A stretch of DNA of 38,184 nucleotides from contig DVLB01000048.1 of assembly GCA_018715695.1 (NCBI GenBank), forward strand, positions 1-38,184. The letters run 5' to 3'. The notes beneath the pieces are model-generated. The model saw only the letters and a program-made list of their open reading frames with translations, had not been told where the DNA came from and searched no databases. Both the position numbers and the translations under genes were made by a program. Source of the stretch: Candidatus Galloscillospira stercoripullorum. GTDB lineage: Bacteria; Bacillota; Clostridia; Oscillospirales; Oscillospiraceae. This document shows, piece by piece, positions 6,933 through 15,578 of this stretch. Positions within the stretch are counted from its first letter, which is position 1. Every line of letters starts with the position of its first letter.

Positions 6933-8360
6933 TCATGCCCGAACCTTCGCCGTCTGGCGTCTTGGCATGAGGAGAAGCGTGGCGGCCATAATACCCACGC
7001 CGGCCACGGCACTTACCACGGCCACGCCGGAGAAGGCCTGGGCGATGGCCACCGCCTCTCCCGCGCCGCCGGGGGCGGTGGCGGCGAGATAGCGGGCGTT
7101 ATAGAGGATGCTGTACGCGGAGGTAAAGATCACGTTGCCCATGGAGTTTGCAAATTGCAGCACAGCGGTGGCACTGCCCAGGTCCTCGCTGGCTACGGCA
7201 GCGTGCATATAGGGCTGAATGATCACACTCTGGCAGCTGGTACCCACGCCGAAGATGACCATGACGGCGTAGATGGTGAGAACGCTGGTCTGCGTATCCC
7301 AGAAGCAGCACAGAAGGCTTGCCAGTGCGATGCAGCCGCCGCACAGGAGGAAAATGGGTTTGAAGCGCCGCCTGTCTTTGGCGATCCACGCCCCCAGGAA
7401 GGTGGGCAGGACAAAGAAAATAATGTTCTTGGGCAAGGCCAGGGTACCGCTCACGGTGGCGGAGAGTCCCAGGCCCACTTGCCCGTACATGGTGAGAGTG
7501 CTGGAGCACAGGCACACCATAGGTCCGATGAGCAGATAGGTGGCCGCGGAGAGGAGGAAGCTCTTGTTGCGGAAGAAGCGGGGGTCGAAGATGGGATCGG
7601 CCGCTCTGCCCTCATGGCGCACCAGCAGGAAGAGCAGCGCCGCGCCCACCACCAGCAGGGTGATCCCCAACGGAGAGATACGCGGGAAGGCCACGCCGCC
7701 GAAATTGCACCAGGTCAGGATGGCAGCCAGGCCCAGGGCCAGCAGCACCATGCCTGCGCGGTCCAGTCCGCCGCCGCTGCCCGTGGTCTTGTTGGGGTAG
7801 CAGGTCGCCAGGCAGACGAGGGAGAGGGCCCCGAAGGGGGCGAAGAAGAGGAAGGCGGCAAAGGGCCCCAGGAAGTCCACAATGACGCCGCCCCCCAGCA
7901 GCCCGGCCAGAAGGGCCACGCCGTTGACGGTGCCGAACACGCCGAACCACTTGGGGCGCTCCCGCAGGTCGGTGACGTCGCCCAGGATGGCGTAGGGGAT
8001 GGAATTGAGGAGCCCGCCGGCCAGGTTTCCGGTGAGGTAAAGGGCAAAGAACACCCCTCCGCTGGTGGGCACGGCGCAGCAGAGCATGAGCCCCAGGCGC
8101 ACGGCCGAGGCGGCAATGGCCAGGCGGCGGCGGCCGAAGCGGTCGCCCAGCTTGCCGCCCAGGGGCGTGACCACGCAGGAGATGAGGGAGTTTAGGCCGT
8201 TTAAGAGGGCGTAGTGCTCCATGACCCCATAGCGCTCCAGCAAGGACGGGAGCACCACAGGCATGGTGAAGGCGAAAAGGAGATTGTAGAAGAACATGGC
8301 CCCCGCGCCCAGGATGACCACGCCCTTGGCCCTGTTCCCCAGGGAGATGTAAGGGGTCAT
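6933..8360 (-). CDS. MFS transporter (multidrug or organic-acid type)
   Basis: This 475-residue protein is a major facilitator with about 14 hydrophobic segments, as in the DHA2 branch. The loop after segment 2 reads GGKLGDRFGRRRLAIA, the classic MFS signature. The ATG overlaps the stop of the CoA-transferase gene by four bases (ATGA), so the two are co-transcribed and translationally coupled. Given that partner, it may import a substrate or export a product of the acid-degradation pathway rather than act as a drug pump. The cargo cannot be read from the sequence. It is the last gene of the minus-strand transcript. Confidence 0.85.
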   Translation of the reverse strand: MTPYISLGNRAKGVVILGAGAMFFYNLLFAFTMPVVLPSLLERYGVMEHYALLNGLNSLISCVVTPLGGKLGDRFGRRRLAIAASAVRLGLMLCCAVPTSGGVFFALYLTGNLAGGLLNSIPYAILGDVTDLRERPKWFGVFGTVNGVALLAGLLGGGVIVDFLGPFAAFLFFAPFGALSLVCLATCYPNKTTGSGGGLDRAGMVLLALGLAAILTWCNFGGVAFPRISPLGITLLVVGAALLFLLVRHEGRAADPIFDPRFFRNKSFLLSAATYLLIGPMVCLCSSTLTMYGQVGLGLSATVSGTLALPKNIIFFVLPTFLGAWIAKDRRRFKPIFLLCGGCIALASLLCCFWDTQTSVLTIYAVMVIFGVGTSCQSVIIQPYMHAAVASEDLGSATAVLQFANSMGNVIFTSAYSILYNARYLAATAPGGAGEAVAIAQAFSGVAVVSAVAGVGIMAATLLLMPRRQTAKVRA

Positions 8361-9940
8361 GGCTTCATGGCCTTCTGGATGGGTTTGAAGCAGATCTCAG
8401 GCATGTTGCGCACCCTGGGGTGGACGCGGACCGGGAAGGGCAGCTGGGCCTGGACGAAGAAGTAGGGGTGCAGGCCGGGGGCCACCTCGGTGATGAGCAG
8501 TCCCTCGTCCTCCAGTTCAAAGACCGCCCGCTCGGTGACATAGAGGATGCGCTTGCCCAGGGAGCGGAAGTAGGGGGCGTTGAGGGAGATGCGCTCCACC
8601 TCCTCCACGAATTTGCTGCCCTTGCCCTCCAAGACGGAGATACGGCCGTTTTCCACGGCGTAGCCGGAACCCTGGCGGAACTTGGAGCAGACCACGATCT
8701 TCTTCGCCCCCTGGGTGACGTGGTTGAAGCCGCCCACGCCCATGAGGAGCTGCCCCTTGGCCGAGACGTTGACGTTGCCCTTCCGGTCGATCTCCAAAGC
8801 GCCCACAAAGCTGGCGTCCAGGCCGCCGCCCTCGTAGAGGTCGAACTGGGCGGCCATGTCGTAGATAGCGTCGGCATTGATGACGGCGCCGAAGGCGTCG
8901 GGCACGGGTACGCCGCCCATGACGCCGGTCTCGATGGAGACGTGGTGCCGGGGGGTGAGGATGCCCATGTCCCTGGCCTCAGAGGCGGCCAGCATGGGGG
9001 TGCCGATGCCCAGGTTGATGAGGTAGGAATCCTTGAGCTCCAGGGCGGCCCGCCGGGCGATGACCCGCTCGGCCAGGGTGAGGGGCTTGCCCGGAGCGCG
9101 GTCCCGGGTGAGGTTGTCCCGGCACATTTTTTCCACCATCTCCTCGGGAGCGCGGCACTCGCCGGAGAGATAGGGGTCGTAGCCGGGGCGGTTGCTCTGC
9201 CACTGATCGGGGGAGAGCCAGATGCAGTCCACCAGGGCACCGGGCACCCGCACGTCCTTGGGGTCGGCCGGGACTGCAGAGAGGCGCTCCACCTGGACCA
9301 TGACGAGGCCGCCGTTGTTGTGGACGGCCATGGCCAGGGAGAGGGAGTCGGAGACGTTGACTTCCTTTTCAAAGGTAATGTTGCCGCCCGGGTCGGCAGT
9401 GGTGCCCCGGAGGACGCACACATCGGGGTAAACGGTGCGGTAGAAGAGGTACTCCTCCCCGTCCACCTCCCGCAGCTCCACCAGCTTTTCCCTTGAGCGG
9501 TCATTGAGGGCACAGCCCTGCTGCCGGGGATCTGCCGAGGTGTGCAGTCCCACCTTGGACAAGAAGCCGGGCCGGCGGGCGGCGGCGGCACGGTAGTTGG
9601 TGGAGATGATGCCCTGGGGCAGGTTGTAGCCCTCCATCTCCCCGCTGAGGATGGCGGGGGCGAAGACGGCGTAAGGGGCGATATAGCCCACGATGGCCCT
9701 GGAGACCATGCCCGGGTGAGCCAGACGGGTGATGTAGGCGTTCTCGCCGCTTCCGCCCAGGCCGCAGGCGGAGTAGAGGGTGAGGTTTCTGGGGTGTCCC
9801 TCGCTGAGGAAGCGCGCCTCGGCCGCCAGGAAGAACTGCTCGGCCAGGCCGATCATGCCGATGCCGTTGAAGGAGACGATGGCGCCGTCCCGGATGCGGG
9901 CCACGGCCTCCTGTGGGGTAGTAAGCTGTCTGGGCTGCAT
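8357..9940 (-). CDS. Fused family I acyl-CoA:acetate/3-ketoacid CoA-transferase
   Basis: This 527-residue protein joins the alpha and beta halves of a family I CoA-transferase in one chain, like YdiF and propionate CoA-transferase. The alpha half starts TPQEAVARIRDGAIVSFNG. The beta half begins near residue 290 (LAERVIARRAALEL), carries the INLGIGTP strand and then SIETGVMGGVP, in which E337 is the expected catalytic glutamate that forms the enzyme-CoA thioester. The ATG follows CGGAGG. It moves CoA between short acyl-CoAs and acids. Here its natural job would be activating acetoacetate released by the BKACE encoded on the divergent transcript, or making butyrate or acetate. Confidence 0.9.
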   Translation of the reverse strand: MQPRQLTTPQEAVARIRDGAIVSFNGIGMIGLAEQFFLAAEARFLSEGHPRNLTLYSACGLGGSGENAYITRLAHPGMVSRAIVGYIAPYAVFAPAILSGEMEGYNLPQGIISTNYRAAAARRPGFLSKVGLHTSADPRQQGCALNDRSREKLVELREVDGEEYLFYRTVYPDVCVLRGTTADPGGNITFEKEVNVSDSLSLAMAVHNNGGLVMVQVERLSAVPADPKDVRVPGALVDCIWLSPDQWQSNRPGYDPYLSGECRAPEEMVEKMCRDNLTRDRAPGKPLTLAERVIARRAALELKDSYLINLGIGTPMLAASEARDMGILTPRHHVSIETGVMGGVPVPDAFGAVINADAIYDMAAQFDLYEGGGLDASFVGALEIDRKGNVNVSAKGQLLMGVGGFNHVTQGAKKIVVCSKFRQGSGYAVENGRISVLEGKGSKFVEEVERISLNAPYFRSLGKRILYVTERAVFELEDEGLLITEVAPGLHPYFFVQAQLPFPVRVHPRVRNMPEICFKPIQKAMKP

Positions 9941-9979
9941 GGATAGGACCTCCGTTCACACATTATATTGTCTGAAATT

Positions 9980-10008
9980 AAGCTATCCGATTTCACGGCC
10001 GTTGTCAA
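9980..10008 (-). promoter_or_regulatory. Candidate promoter for the CoA-transferase/MFS transcript
   Basis: On the minus strand TTGACA (10008-10003), 17 bases, then TAGCTT (9985-9980). An alternative -10 box TATAAT lies closer to the gene (9967-9962) but has only a poor -35 match. The two divergent transcripts share this 206-base AT-rich region. Confidence 0.45.
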
Positions 10009-10038
10009 TAGTTTTTTCTAATATTTTGTTTTTACGTC

Positions 10039-10067
10039 TTGCAAAGCACATTTCTATGTGATAATAT
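10039..10067 (+). promoter_or_regulatory. Candidate promoter for the cyclase-MBL-BKACE-MATE operon
   Basis: TTGCAA at 10039-10044 and TAATAT at 10062-10067 are separated by 17 bases, leaving a leader of about 70 bases. Confidence 0.5.
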
Positions 10068-10146
10068 GGTCCTAAATTAATATGCAACCGCGTTCCTTTT
10101 TCTCAAATTCACTTTTCTGTAATTCATCAACAAAGGAGTGGAACCC

Positions 10147-10917
10147 GTGAAACTGATCGATCTCAGTTCTCTTTTGCGCAACAACGCCCCCAACGATCCC
10201 CCCGCCCAGCGGCCCACCATCGTCTACTCCGACCATGTGGCCGGCCGGGACAACATGCTCTCCTTCTACCCCTCCGCCACGGCGGCCGACCTGCCCGACG
10301 GTCTGGGCTGGGCCTTTGAAGGGGTGTTCCTGGGCACTCACAGCGGCACCCATCTGGACGCACCCTGGCACTATCACCCCACCATGAACGGCGGGGAGCG
10401 GGCCTGGACCATTGACGAGATCCCGCTGGAGTGGTGCTTCTCCCGCGGGGTGAAGCTGGACTTCTCCGACAAGGGGGACGGCTACCGGATCATGGCCGCC
10501 GATGTGGAGGCCAAGCTCCAGGAGATCGGCCATACCCTGCAGCCGCTGGACATCGTGCTGATCCAGTCTGGGGCAGCGCCCTTTGCAAACAGCGAGGAGT
10601 ACATGGTCAAGGGCTGCGGTATGAGCCGGGAGGCCACCAACTACCTCACCGAGCGGGGGGTGCGCATCACAGGCACCGACGCCTGGAGCTGGGACCGTCC
10701 CCTGCCCCTGGTGACCGAGGAGTTTGCCCGCACCCATGACAAGAACATTATCTGGGAAGGGCATTTTGCCGGCATCGACCGGGGCTATTGCCATATGGAG
10801 AAGGTGACCAACCTGGACCTGCTGCCCGCCACGGGCTTCAAGGTGGCCTGCTTCCCCATCAAGATCGAGGGGGCCAGCGCCGGCTGGGTCCGGCCGGTGG
10901 CCATTCTGGAGGACTGA
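10147..10917 (+). CDS. Cyclase-family (kynurenine formamidase-like) metal-dependent hydrolase
   Basis: This 256-residue protein belongs to the PF04199 family. I chose GTG 10147 because AAGGAG sits eight bases before it; an in-frame GTG at 10138 overlaps that ribosome site. The metal-binding signature H-S-G-T-H-L-D-A-P at residues 65-73, followed by W-H-Y-H, is the family hallmark (HxGTHxD). Members hydrolyse amides, cyclic imides, lactones or N-formyl groups, for example formylkynurenine and isatin. No other tryptophan-catabolic gene is nearby. As first gene of an operon with an MBL-fold hydrolase and a BKACE, it probably opens a ring or removes an acyl group to release the acid that enters the pathway. 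The substrate is unknown. Confidence 0.85.
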   Translation: MKLIDLSSLLRNNAPNDPPAQRPTIVYSDHVAGRDNMLSFYPSATAADLPDGLGWAFEGVFLGTHSGTHLDAPWHYHPTMNGGERAWTIDEIPLEWCFSRGVKLDFSDKGDGYRIMAADVEAKLQEIGHTLQPLDIVLIQSGAAPFANSEEYMVKGCGMSREATNYLTERGVRITGTDAWSWDRPLPLVTEEFARTHDKNIIWEGHFAGIDRGYCHMEKVTNLDLLPATGFKVACFPIKIEGASAGWVRPVAILED

Positions 10918-10921
10918 GAGC

Positions 10922-11839
10922 GTGGACTGGAGCAAAGCGCCCACGCTGGAGCACGTGAAGGGGGATACCTACTGTATCGTCACCGCTTTTTCCCGCATTC
11001 CGCTTTTCAAACTGGACGCGCATAACGCCGTGCTGATGGACTCCGGCCTTGCCCTGGACCGGGCCGGGATCTGCCGGGTGCTGGAGCGAGAGGGTCTGCG
11101 AGTACGTGCCATCCTCACCAGCCACATCCATATCGACCACGCGGGCAACCACCGCTATTTTCAGAAGGCCCATGGGGCGCGGCTGTATCTGAGCCTGTAT
11201 GACGCCGCCCTGGGCTCCAACCCGCTGGCCATGCACACCTATCTCTACGGAGACAGCTATCAGCACACCAATGCCTACGCCCACAGCCTTTTCTGCCGGG
11301 CCGATGAGCTCTTGTGGCGGGACAAAGACTTTGTGGAGGTGGAGGGGGCCCGGTTCCAGATCGTGCCGCTGGACGGCCACGCGCCGGAGCATCTGGGCTT
11401 CATCACGCCGGACAACGTGGGCTATGTGGCCGACGCTCTCATGAGCGACGACGTGCTGCGTTCGGTGCGTATCCCCTACTGCAACTGCTGCCAGGTTGAC
11501 CTGGAGAGCAAGCGCCGGGCGGGCGAGCTGCCCTGCGACCGGTTTATCCTGGCCCATAACGCCGTGGAGGACGATCTGCGGGAGCTGACCGAGCGCAACA
11601 TCAATTCCCTGCTGGAGCGCATCGAAATGGTGGCGGACCTGGCCGACCACTACATGACCATGGGCGAGCTGATCTGGGCCAGCGGTAAGGCGCTGGGCGC
11701 CCGGATGCAGACTACCGAGAAGATCATGGTGGCCGAGCAGAACCTGCGTTCCTACATCGAGTTTCTGGTGGACCGGGACGTGCTCATCAACCGCGCCAAC
11801 GACGGTCGGGTGGAGTATATCCGCGCGGACCTGGCCTGA
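10922..11839 (+). CDS. Metallo-beta-lactamase-fold hydrolase, lactonase-like
   Basis: This 305-residue protein starts at GTG four bases after the cyclase gene, behind GGAGG. The metal site S-H-I-H-I-D-H-A-G places H68, H70, D72 and H73 in the HxHxDH motif, and a later D-G-H-A-P-E-H supplies a further ligand. The C-terminal 80 residues (from about NINSLLERI) are helical and may form a cap or winged-helix-like tail, as in several MBL hydrolases. The family includes quorum-type lactonases and thioester hydrolases. In this operon the plausible jobs are opening a lactone or hydrolysing an acyl-CoA made by the next enzyme. Known aerobic carnitine pathways use a thioesterase at the latter step, but of a different fold. 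Confidence 0.8.
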   Translation: MDWSKAPTLEHVKGDTYCIVTAFSRIPLFKLDAHNAVLMDSGLALDRAGICRVLEREGLRVRAILTSHIHIDHAGNHRYFQKAHGARLYLSLYDAALGSNPLAMHTYLYGDSYQHTNAYAHSLFCRADELLWRDKDFVEVEGARFQIVPLDGHAPEHLGFITPDNVGYVADALMSDDVLRSVRIPYCNCCQVDLESKRRAGELPCDRFILAHNAVEDDLRELTERNINSLLERIEMVADLADHYMTMGELIWASGKALGARMQTTEKIMVAEQNLRSYIEFLVDRDVLINRANDGRVEYIRADLA

Positions 11840-11880
11840 GACAAGAGAGAATTAAAAAAATATAAAAGAGGAGGATCATC

Positions 11881-12747
11881 ATGAACAAGCTCATCATCGC
11901 CGCCGCCCTCGCCGGGGCCGGCACCAGCAAGGAGGCCAACCCCAGCGTGCCCTACCATGCCGACGAGATCGCCGAGCAGGTGGTGGCCTGCGCCAAGGCG
12001 GGGGCGGCCGCGGTGCATATCCACGTCCGGGAGGACAGCGGCTGGCCCACCATGGATACGGACAAGTTCACCGCCGCCTTTGAAGCCATCAAGAAGGCCA
12101 CCGAGGCTGCCGGCGTGGACGTGGTGGTGAATCTTACCACCTCCGGCGCTTCCGGCATCGTGCCCAACGAGCTGCGCCTTGCCCACCTGAAGAAGCTGCG
12201 CCCCGAGATGTGCTCCTTTGACGCGGGCACCATGAACTGGAACAACGGCGGCGTATTCGTCAACGCCCCCGATTTCCTGGAGCAGCTCTCTGCCACCGTG
12301 GTGGCCGAGGACATCAAGCCGGAGATCGAGATCTTCGATAACGGCATGATCGGAAATTCCCTCTATTACATCAACAAGTACCACATCCCCACCCCCTGCC
12401 ACTTCCAGTTCGTCCTGGGCGTGGGCGGCGGCGCCGACGGCACGGTGCGCAACCTCAACTTCCTGCGGGAGATGCTGCCCGAGGGGTCCACCTGGTCGGT
12501 GACAGGCATTGGCAAGACCCACCTGCCCATGCTGCTCACCGCCCTGGCCATGGGCGCCGACGGGGTCCGGGTGGGTCTGGAGGACAATCTCTATCTTTCC
12601 CGGGGCGTGAAGGCCACCAACGTGCAGCTGGTAGAGCGGGCGGCGGCCATCGCCAAGCTCTGCGGCCGCGAGATCGCCACCGCCGAGGAGGCCCGGGCCA
12701 TCTGGGGTATCAAGCGCCATGCCCTGGCCGAGTACACCCCCGCCTGA
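11881..12747 (+). CDS. Beta-keto acid cleavage enzyme (BKACE, DUF849; Kce-like)
   Basis: This 288-residue protein starts at ATG behind AGAGGAGGATCATC. It is a full-length DUF849 TIM barrel. The zinc ligands H46 and H48 lie in V-H-I-H-V-R-E, and the catalytic cluster appears as R230, E234 and D235 in G-V-R-V-G-L-E-D-N. The family converts a beta-keto acid plus acetyl-CoA into acetoacetate and a shortened acyl-CoA. Known substrates include 3-keto-5-aminohexanoate (lysine fermentation) and dehydrocarnitine. Residue 14, a glutamate in the lysine-pathway enzyme as I recall it, is glycine here (AGAGTSKE), so a different substrate is likely. No other lysine-fermentation gene lies in the window. The carnitine-dehydrogenase-like gene at 21501 would make a suitable keto acid. 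Confidence 0.9.
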   Translation: MNKLIIAAALAGAGTSKEANPSVPYHADEIAEQVVACAKAGAAAVHIHVREDSGWPTMDTDKFTAAFEAIKKATEAAGVDVVVNLTTSGASGIVPNELRLAHLKKLRPEMCSFDAGTMNWNNGGVFVNAPDFLEQLSATVVAEDIKPEIEIFDNGMIGNSLYYINKYHIPTPCHFQFVLGVGGGADGTVRNLNFLREMLPEGSTWSVTGIGKTHLPMLLTALAMGADGVRVGLEDNLYLSRGVKATNVQLVERAAAIAKLCGREIATAEEARAIWGIKRHALAEYTPA

Positions 12748-12772
12748 GGGGGACGGGAAGGAGGCCGACTCC

Positions 12773-14170
12773 ATGGCTGAGACCCTGACCCAACCGGGCG
12801 GGGGTCTGGACATGACCCAGGGCCGCCCCATCTCCCTGATCTTCCGTTTTTCCCTGCCCCTTCTGCTGGGCAACCTGCTCCAGCAGGTCTATAACATGGT
12901 GGACTCGTCGGTGGCCGGCATTTTTGTGGGCAAAGCGGCGCTGTCCGCCGTGTCGGCGGGGTATCCCATCGTGTTCATGCTCACCTCGGCCTTCTCCGGG
13001 GTGAGCATCGGTGGCACCATCCTCATCGCCCAGTATTTCGGGCGGCGCAGCTACGAGGACGTGGACCGCACCGTCCGGGCGGTCTACTTCGGCATCACAG
13101 TGGTATGCGTGCCTCTGATGGTGCTGGGCATTCTGGGGGCAAAGCCGCTGCTGGAGCTGTTTCTCACCCCGCAGGATGTACTGCCCCACGCCACCACCTA
13201 TGTCCAGGTCATTTTCGCCGGGCTCATCGGCGGCATGATCTACAACGTCAACGCCGGCATCCTCCAGGGCCTGGGGGACAGCAAAAGCTCCCTGCGCTTT
13301 CTGTCCATCTCCTGCGCGGTGAACGTGGTGCTGGACCTTTTGTTCGTGGCGGTGGTGGGCTGGGGAGTCTTTGGAGCCGCCTTTGCCACCATCCTGGCCC
13401 AGGGCCTCTCGGCCTGGCTGGGGGTACGGCACATCAACCGGCGCTATCCCTTCATCCATATCCGGCTCTTCTCCCGGCAGGTGGACATGGCCCTGGTGAA
13501 AAAGTCCCTGTATCTGGGCATCCCCTCCTCCATCTCCAACCTGCAGTACAGCATTGGCATGCTGGTCATCCAGTCCATTATCAACAGCTGTGGCACCGAT
13601 TTTATGGCTGGTGCAGGGGCGGCGGCCAAGATCGACTCCTTCGCCTTCATGCCCATTCTCAGCTTCTCCACCGCCATCACCACCTATGTGGGACACAACA
13701 TGGGGGCGGGGCGGCTGGACCGGGTGCGGCAGGGAGTCCACGCCACCCTTGCGCTCTCCTGCGGCACCTGCGCACTGATGGCCCTGATCTTCGTGCCGCT
13801 GGGCCGGTTCATCATGAGCCTGTTTTTCGGACTGGGAGAGGACCCGGCGGCGCTGGATGCGGGCATGGCTTACCTGCTGCGCATCATGATCCCCACGCCA
13901 GCCCTGGCGGTGCTCTATGTGCTCAACGCCACCCTCCGGGGGGCAGGCGCGGCCATTCTGCCCACGGTATCCGGCATCGTGGCTCTGTGGGTGGTCCGGG
14001 TGCCTGCGGCCTATCTGCTGATGGACGCCTTCGGGCCGGAAAATATGTTTTTCTCCTTTGTCATCGGCTGGACGGTGGGCCTCATCATCACCGGCACGGC
14101 CTATCTGCGGGGCAAATGGACCCGCAAGTCTCTTTTTGACCCGCCTCCTCTCGGGGAGGAACTCCTTTGA
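12773..14170 (+). CDS. MATE-family efflux transporter
   Basis: This 465-residue protein starts at ATG 12773, eight bases after AAGGAGG. The longer frame from 12719 overlaps the BKACE gene and lacks a ribosome site. Twelve hydrophobic segments in two similar halves and the signatures LLLGNLLQQVYNMVDSSVAG and ILQGLGDSKSSLRF mark the multidrug and toxin extrusion (DinF/NorM-like) family. It should exchange cations for an organic compound. As last gene of the cyclase-MBL-BKACE operon it probably exports a by-product of that pathway, such as an amine or betaine-like molecule; this is inferred from position only. A very strong hairpin terminator follows. Confidence 0.85.
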   Translation: MAETLTQPGGGLDMTQGRPISLIFRFSLPLLLGNLLQQVYNMVDSSVAGIFVGKAALSAVSAGYPIVFMLTSAFSGVSIGGTILIAQYFGRRSYEDVDRTVRAVYFGITVVCVPLMVLGILGAKPLLELFLTPQDVLPHATTYVQVIFAGLIGGMIYNVNAGILQGLGDSKSSLRFLSISCAVNVVLDLLFVAVVGWGVFGAAFATILAQGLSAWLGVRHINRRYPFIHIRLFSRQVDMALVKKSLYLGIPSSISNLQYSIGMLVIQSIINSCGTDFMAGAGAAAKIDSFAFMPILSFSTAITTYVGHNMGAGRLDRVRQGVHATLALSCGTCALMALIFVPLGRFIMSLFFGLGEDPAALDAGMAYLLRIMIPTPALAVLYVLNATLRGAGAAILPTVSGIVALWVVRVPAAYLLMDAFGPENMFFSFVIGWTVGLIITGTAYLRGKWTRKSLFDPPPLGEELL

Positions 14171-14198
14171 TCCCCGTTTCTCTTTTTTCCTCGCGCGC

Positions 14199-14250
14199 AA
14201 ACGGGATGCGCCCCGGAAGCCCATGGCTTCCGGGGCGCATCCCGTTTTTT
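14199..14250 (+). terminator. Long bidirectional terminator between the MATE and AraC genes
   Basis: AAACGGGATGCGCCCCGGAAGC and its complement (14226-14247) form a stem of about 22 pairs around a five-base loop, with TTTTTT at the end. The genes on both sides converge on it. Confidence 0.95.
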
Positions 14251-14258
14251 GTGTTTTC

Positions 14259-15212
14259 TCAGGCCGGCTCGCCGCCGCCGGGAGCCAGGCCCTCCAGGAT
14301 TGTGATGGTCTCGGCGGAGAGCTTTTTTCCGCCCAGCACCGAGTAGACAAAGCCGTTTTGCTCCAGCCACTCGGGGGACTTCTCCACATCGCCAGGGAGC
14401 AGGATGTCGGCGGGGAACATCCTGCGGTACTGTCCGGGGGGCACGCCCACGATTTTTTTGAAAATGCGGTTGAAGTGGCTCAGGTTGGTAAAGCCGGTGG
14501 CCTCGGCCACCTGGGTGAGGTTCATATCGGAGAAGGAGATAAGCTCGGCTGCCTTGCGGATGCGGATGATGGTAAGGCACCCACCGATGGTCATACCGGA
14601 GTCCCGCTTGAAGGCCGAGCAGATATAGTTCTTATTGAAGCCCAGGGCGTCGGCCACCTCCTGGAGGGGGACCTCCTGCTGGTAGTGAGCCTCCAGGTAG
14701 CGCACGATGTCCTTGGAGACCTGGCCATAGCCGGTGGTATCGATGACGCCGGTGGTGACCTCCACCCGGTCTCCGTAATGGCGATAGAGGTAATTGATGA
14801 GGGTGAGAAGGTAATCGCTGGCGATGGTGGGGGAAGCGGGTTCGCCTCTGGCGCTCTCCTCCACCAGTTCGCGGATGAGGGCGCCCGCGAACTCATCTCT
14901 GGGCAGTTTGGGCGGCAGGGAGGCAATCAGCCGCTCCAGGCGGTGGCTGGAAACACTGAACTTAATCTCATAGCAGCGCACCATGCGCTCTTTGATCTCG
15001 TTCATGCCGTGGGGGGTACCGGGTGGCGGGATGATAAACTCCCCGTCCTCCATGGCCAGCACCTGGTCTCCCACCGGGAAATCCACCGGTCCCTGCCGCA
15101 CATAAAAGAGGTGGTAATAGTCGTGGGTGTGTACCTTGATGCCGCCCTTGATTGGGAAATTGGATTCGGCCACCCACAGCACGTTGGCACTTCGATCTGA
15201 CTTGGTCTCCAT
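14259..15212 (-). CDS. AraC-family transcriptional regulator
   Basis: This 317-residue protein starts at ATG 15212, with GAGG ten bases before it. A TTG 84 bases upstream could extend the frame but coincides with the -35 box. The N-terminal cupin-like sensor shows HTHDYYHLFYVRQG and PPPGTPHGMNE. The C-terminal pair of helix-turn-helices begins near VSKDIVRYLEAHY and includes VADALGFNKNYICSAFKRDSG and VAEATGFTNLSHFNRIFKKIVG. About 50 residues follow the DNA-binding domain, which is longer than usual. It is transcribed away from the ABC importer operon and lies between the two plus-strand catabolic operons. It probably senses the pathway substrate or an intermediate and activates them. Confidence 0.9.
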   Translation of the reverse strand: METKSDRSANVLWVAESNFPIKGGIKVHTHDYYHLFYVRQGPVDFPVGDQVLAMEDGEFIIPPPGTPHGMNEIKERMVRCYEIKFSVSSHRLERLIASLPPKLPRDEFAGALIRELVEESARGEPASPTIASDYLLTLINYLYRHYGDRVEVTTGVIDTTGYGQVSKDIVRYLEAHYQQEVPLQEVADALGFNKNYICSAFKRDSGMTIGGCLTIIRIRKAAELISFSDMNLTQVAEATGFTNLSHFNRIFKKIVGVPPGQYRRMFPADILLPGDVEKSPEWLEQNGFVYSVLGGKKLSAETITILEGLAPGGGEPA

Positions 15213-15267
15213 CTGATCACATCCTCGCAGGCTCCCCGGTTCTACCAGGAAATATTTTCCCTCGTTT

Positions 15268-15296
15268 ATTTTATCACCCGCTTGCCCCTGTTTCAA
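15268..15296 (-). promoter_or_regulatory. Promoter of the AraC regulator
   Basis: On the minus strand TTGAAA (15296-15291), a 17-base spacer and TAAAAT (15273-15268). This fixes the real start of the gene downstream, at 15212. Confidence 0.75.
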
Positions 15297-15550
15297 TGCC
15301 TTTTCTCACCTTTCTGTTCAGATATTCACTTCCCAGGCCCCTTCTCCTCCCGGAGCGGCACCTCTTTCCCGTCGCATCCACAGCCAGCAGGAGCAAAATA
15401 TCAGACAATCCGCTTCCGCTTTCTTTCCCTCTCGCTCCCGTCACCCGTTTTCTGAATATCAGCAATTTTTCTCCATTTTCTCATTCATATATCCGCCAGA
15501 TCCCAGCTTGTCTAATTTCAATAAAAACAGATAAAAAACAATTTTCAGTA
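15297..15550. other. Intergenic control region between araC-type gene and ABC operon
   Basis: No gene is visible here. The left part is pyrimidine-rich on the plus strand and the right part is AT-rich (runs of A and T around 15515-15550). It separates the divergent promoters of the regulator and the importer operon, so AraC binding sites are expected in it. I could not identify a clear pair of direct repeats by eye. Confidence 0.5.
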
Positions 15551-15578
15551 TTGACAAATCTCATGCAACAAGTATAGT
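15551..15578 (+). promoter_or_regulatory. Main promoter of the importer/catabolic operon
   Basis: A perfect TTGACA at 15551-15556 and TATAGT at 15573-15578 are separated by 16 bases. The leader to the chosen start codon is about 200 bases and AT-rich. Confidence 0.8.

Noticed and set aside
7155-9946. Long plus-strand open frames opposite the MFS and CoA-transferase genes
   Set aside because: Their translations are Gly/Ala/Gln/His-rich low-complexity products typical of antisense shadows of GC-rich genes, with no recognisable domain.
10147-10917. Cyclase-family gene as part of tryptophan/kynurenine breakdown
   Set aside because: No tryptophan dioxygenase, kynureninase or related gene is nearby, and the pathway needs oxygen, which does not suit an anaerobe.
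12719-12772. MATE gene starting at 12719 inside the BKACE gene
   Set aside because: There is no ribosome site there, whereas AAGGAGG sits eight bases before ATG 12773.
15212-15296. AraC regulator starting at TTG 15296
   Set aside because: That TTG is the first part of a TTGAAA -35 box with a 17-base spacer and TAAAAT; the ATG at 15212 has a ribosome site and gives a normal N terminus.
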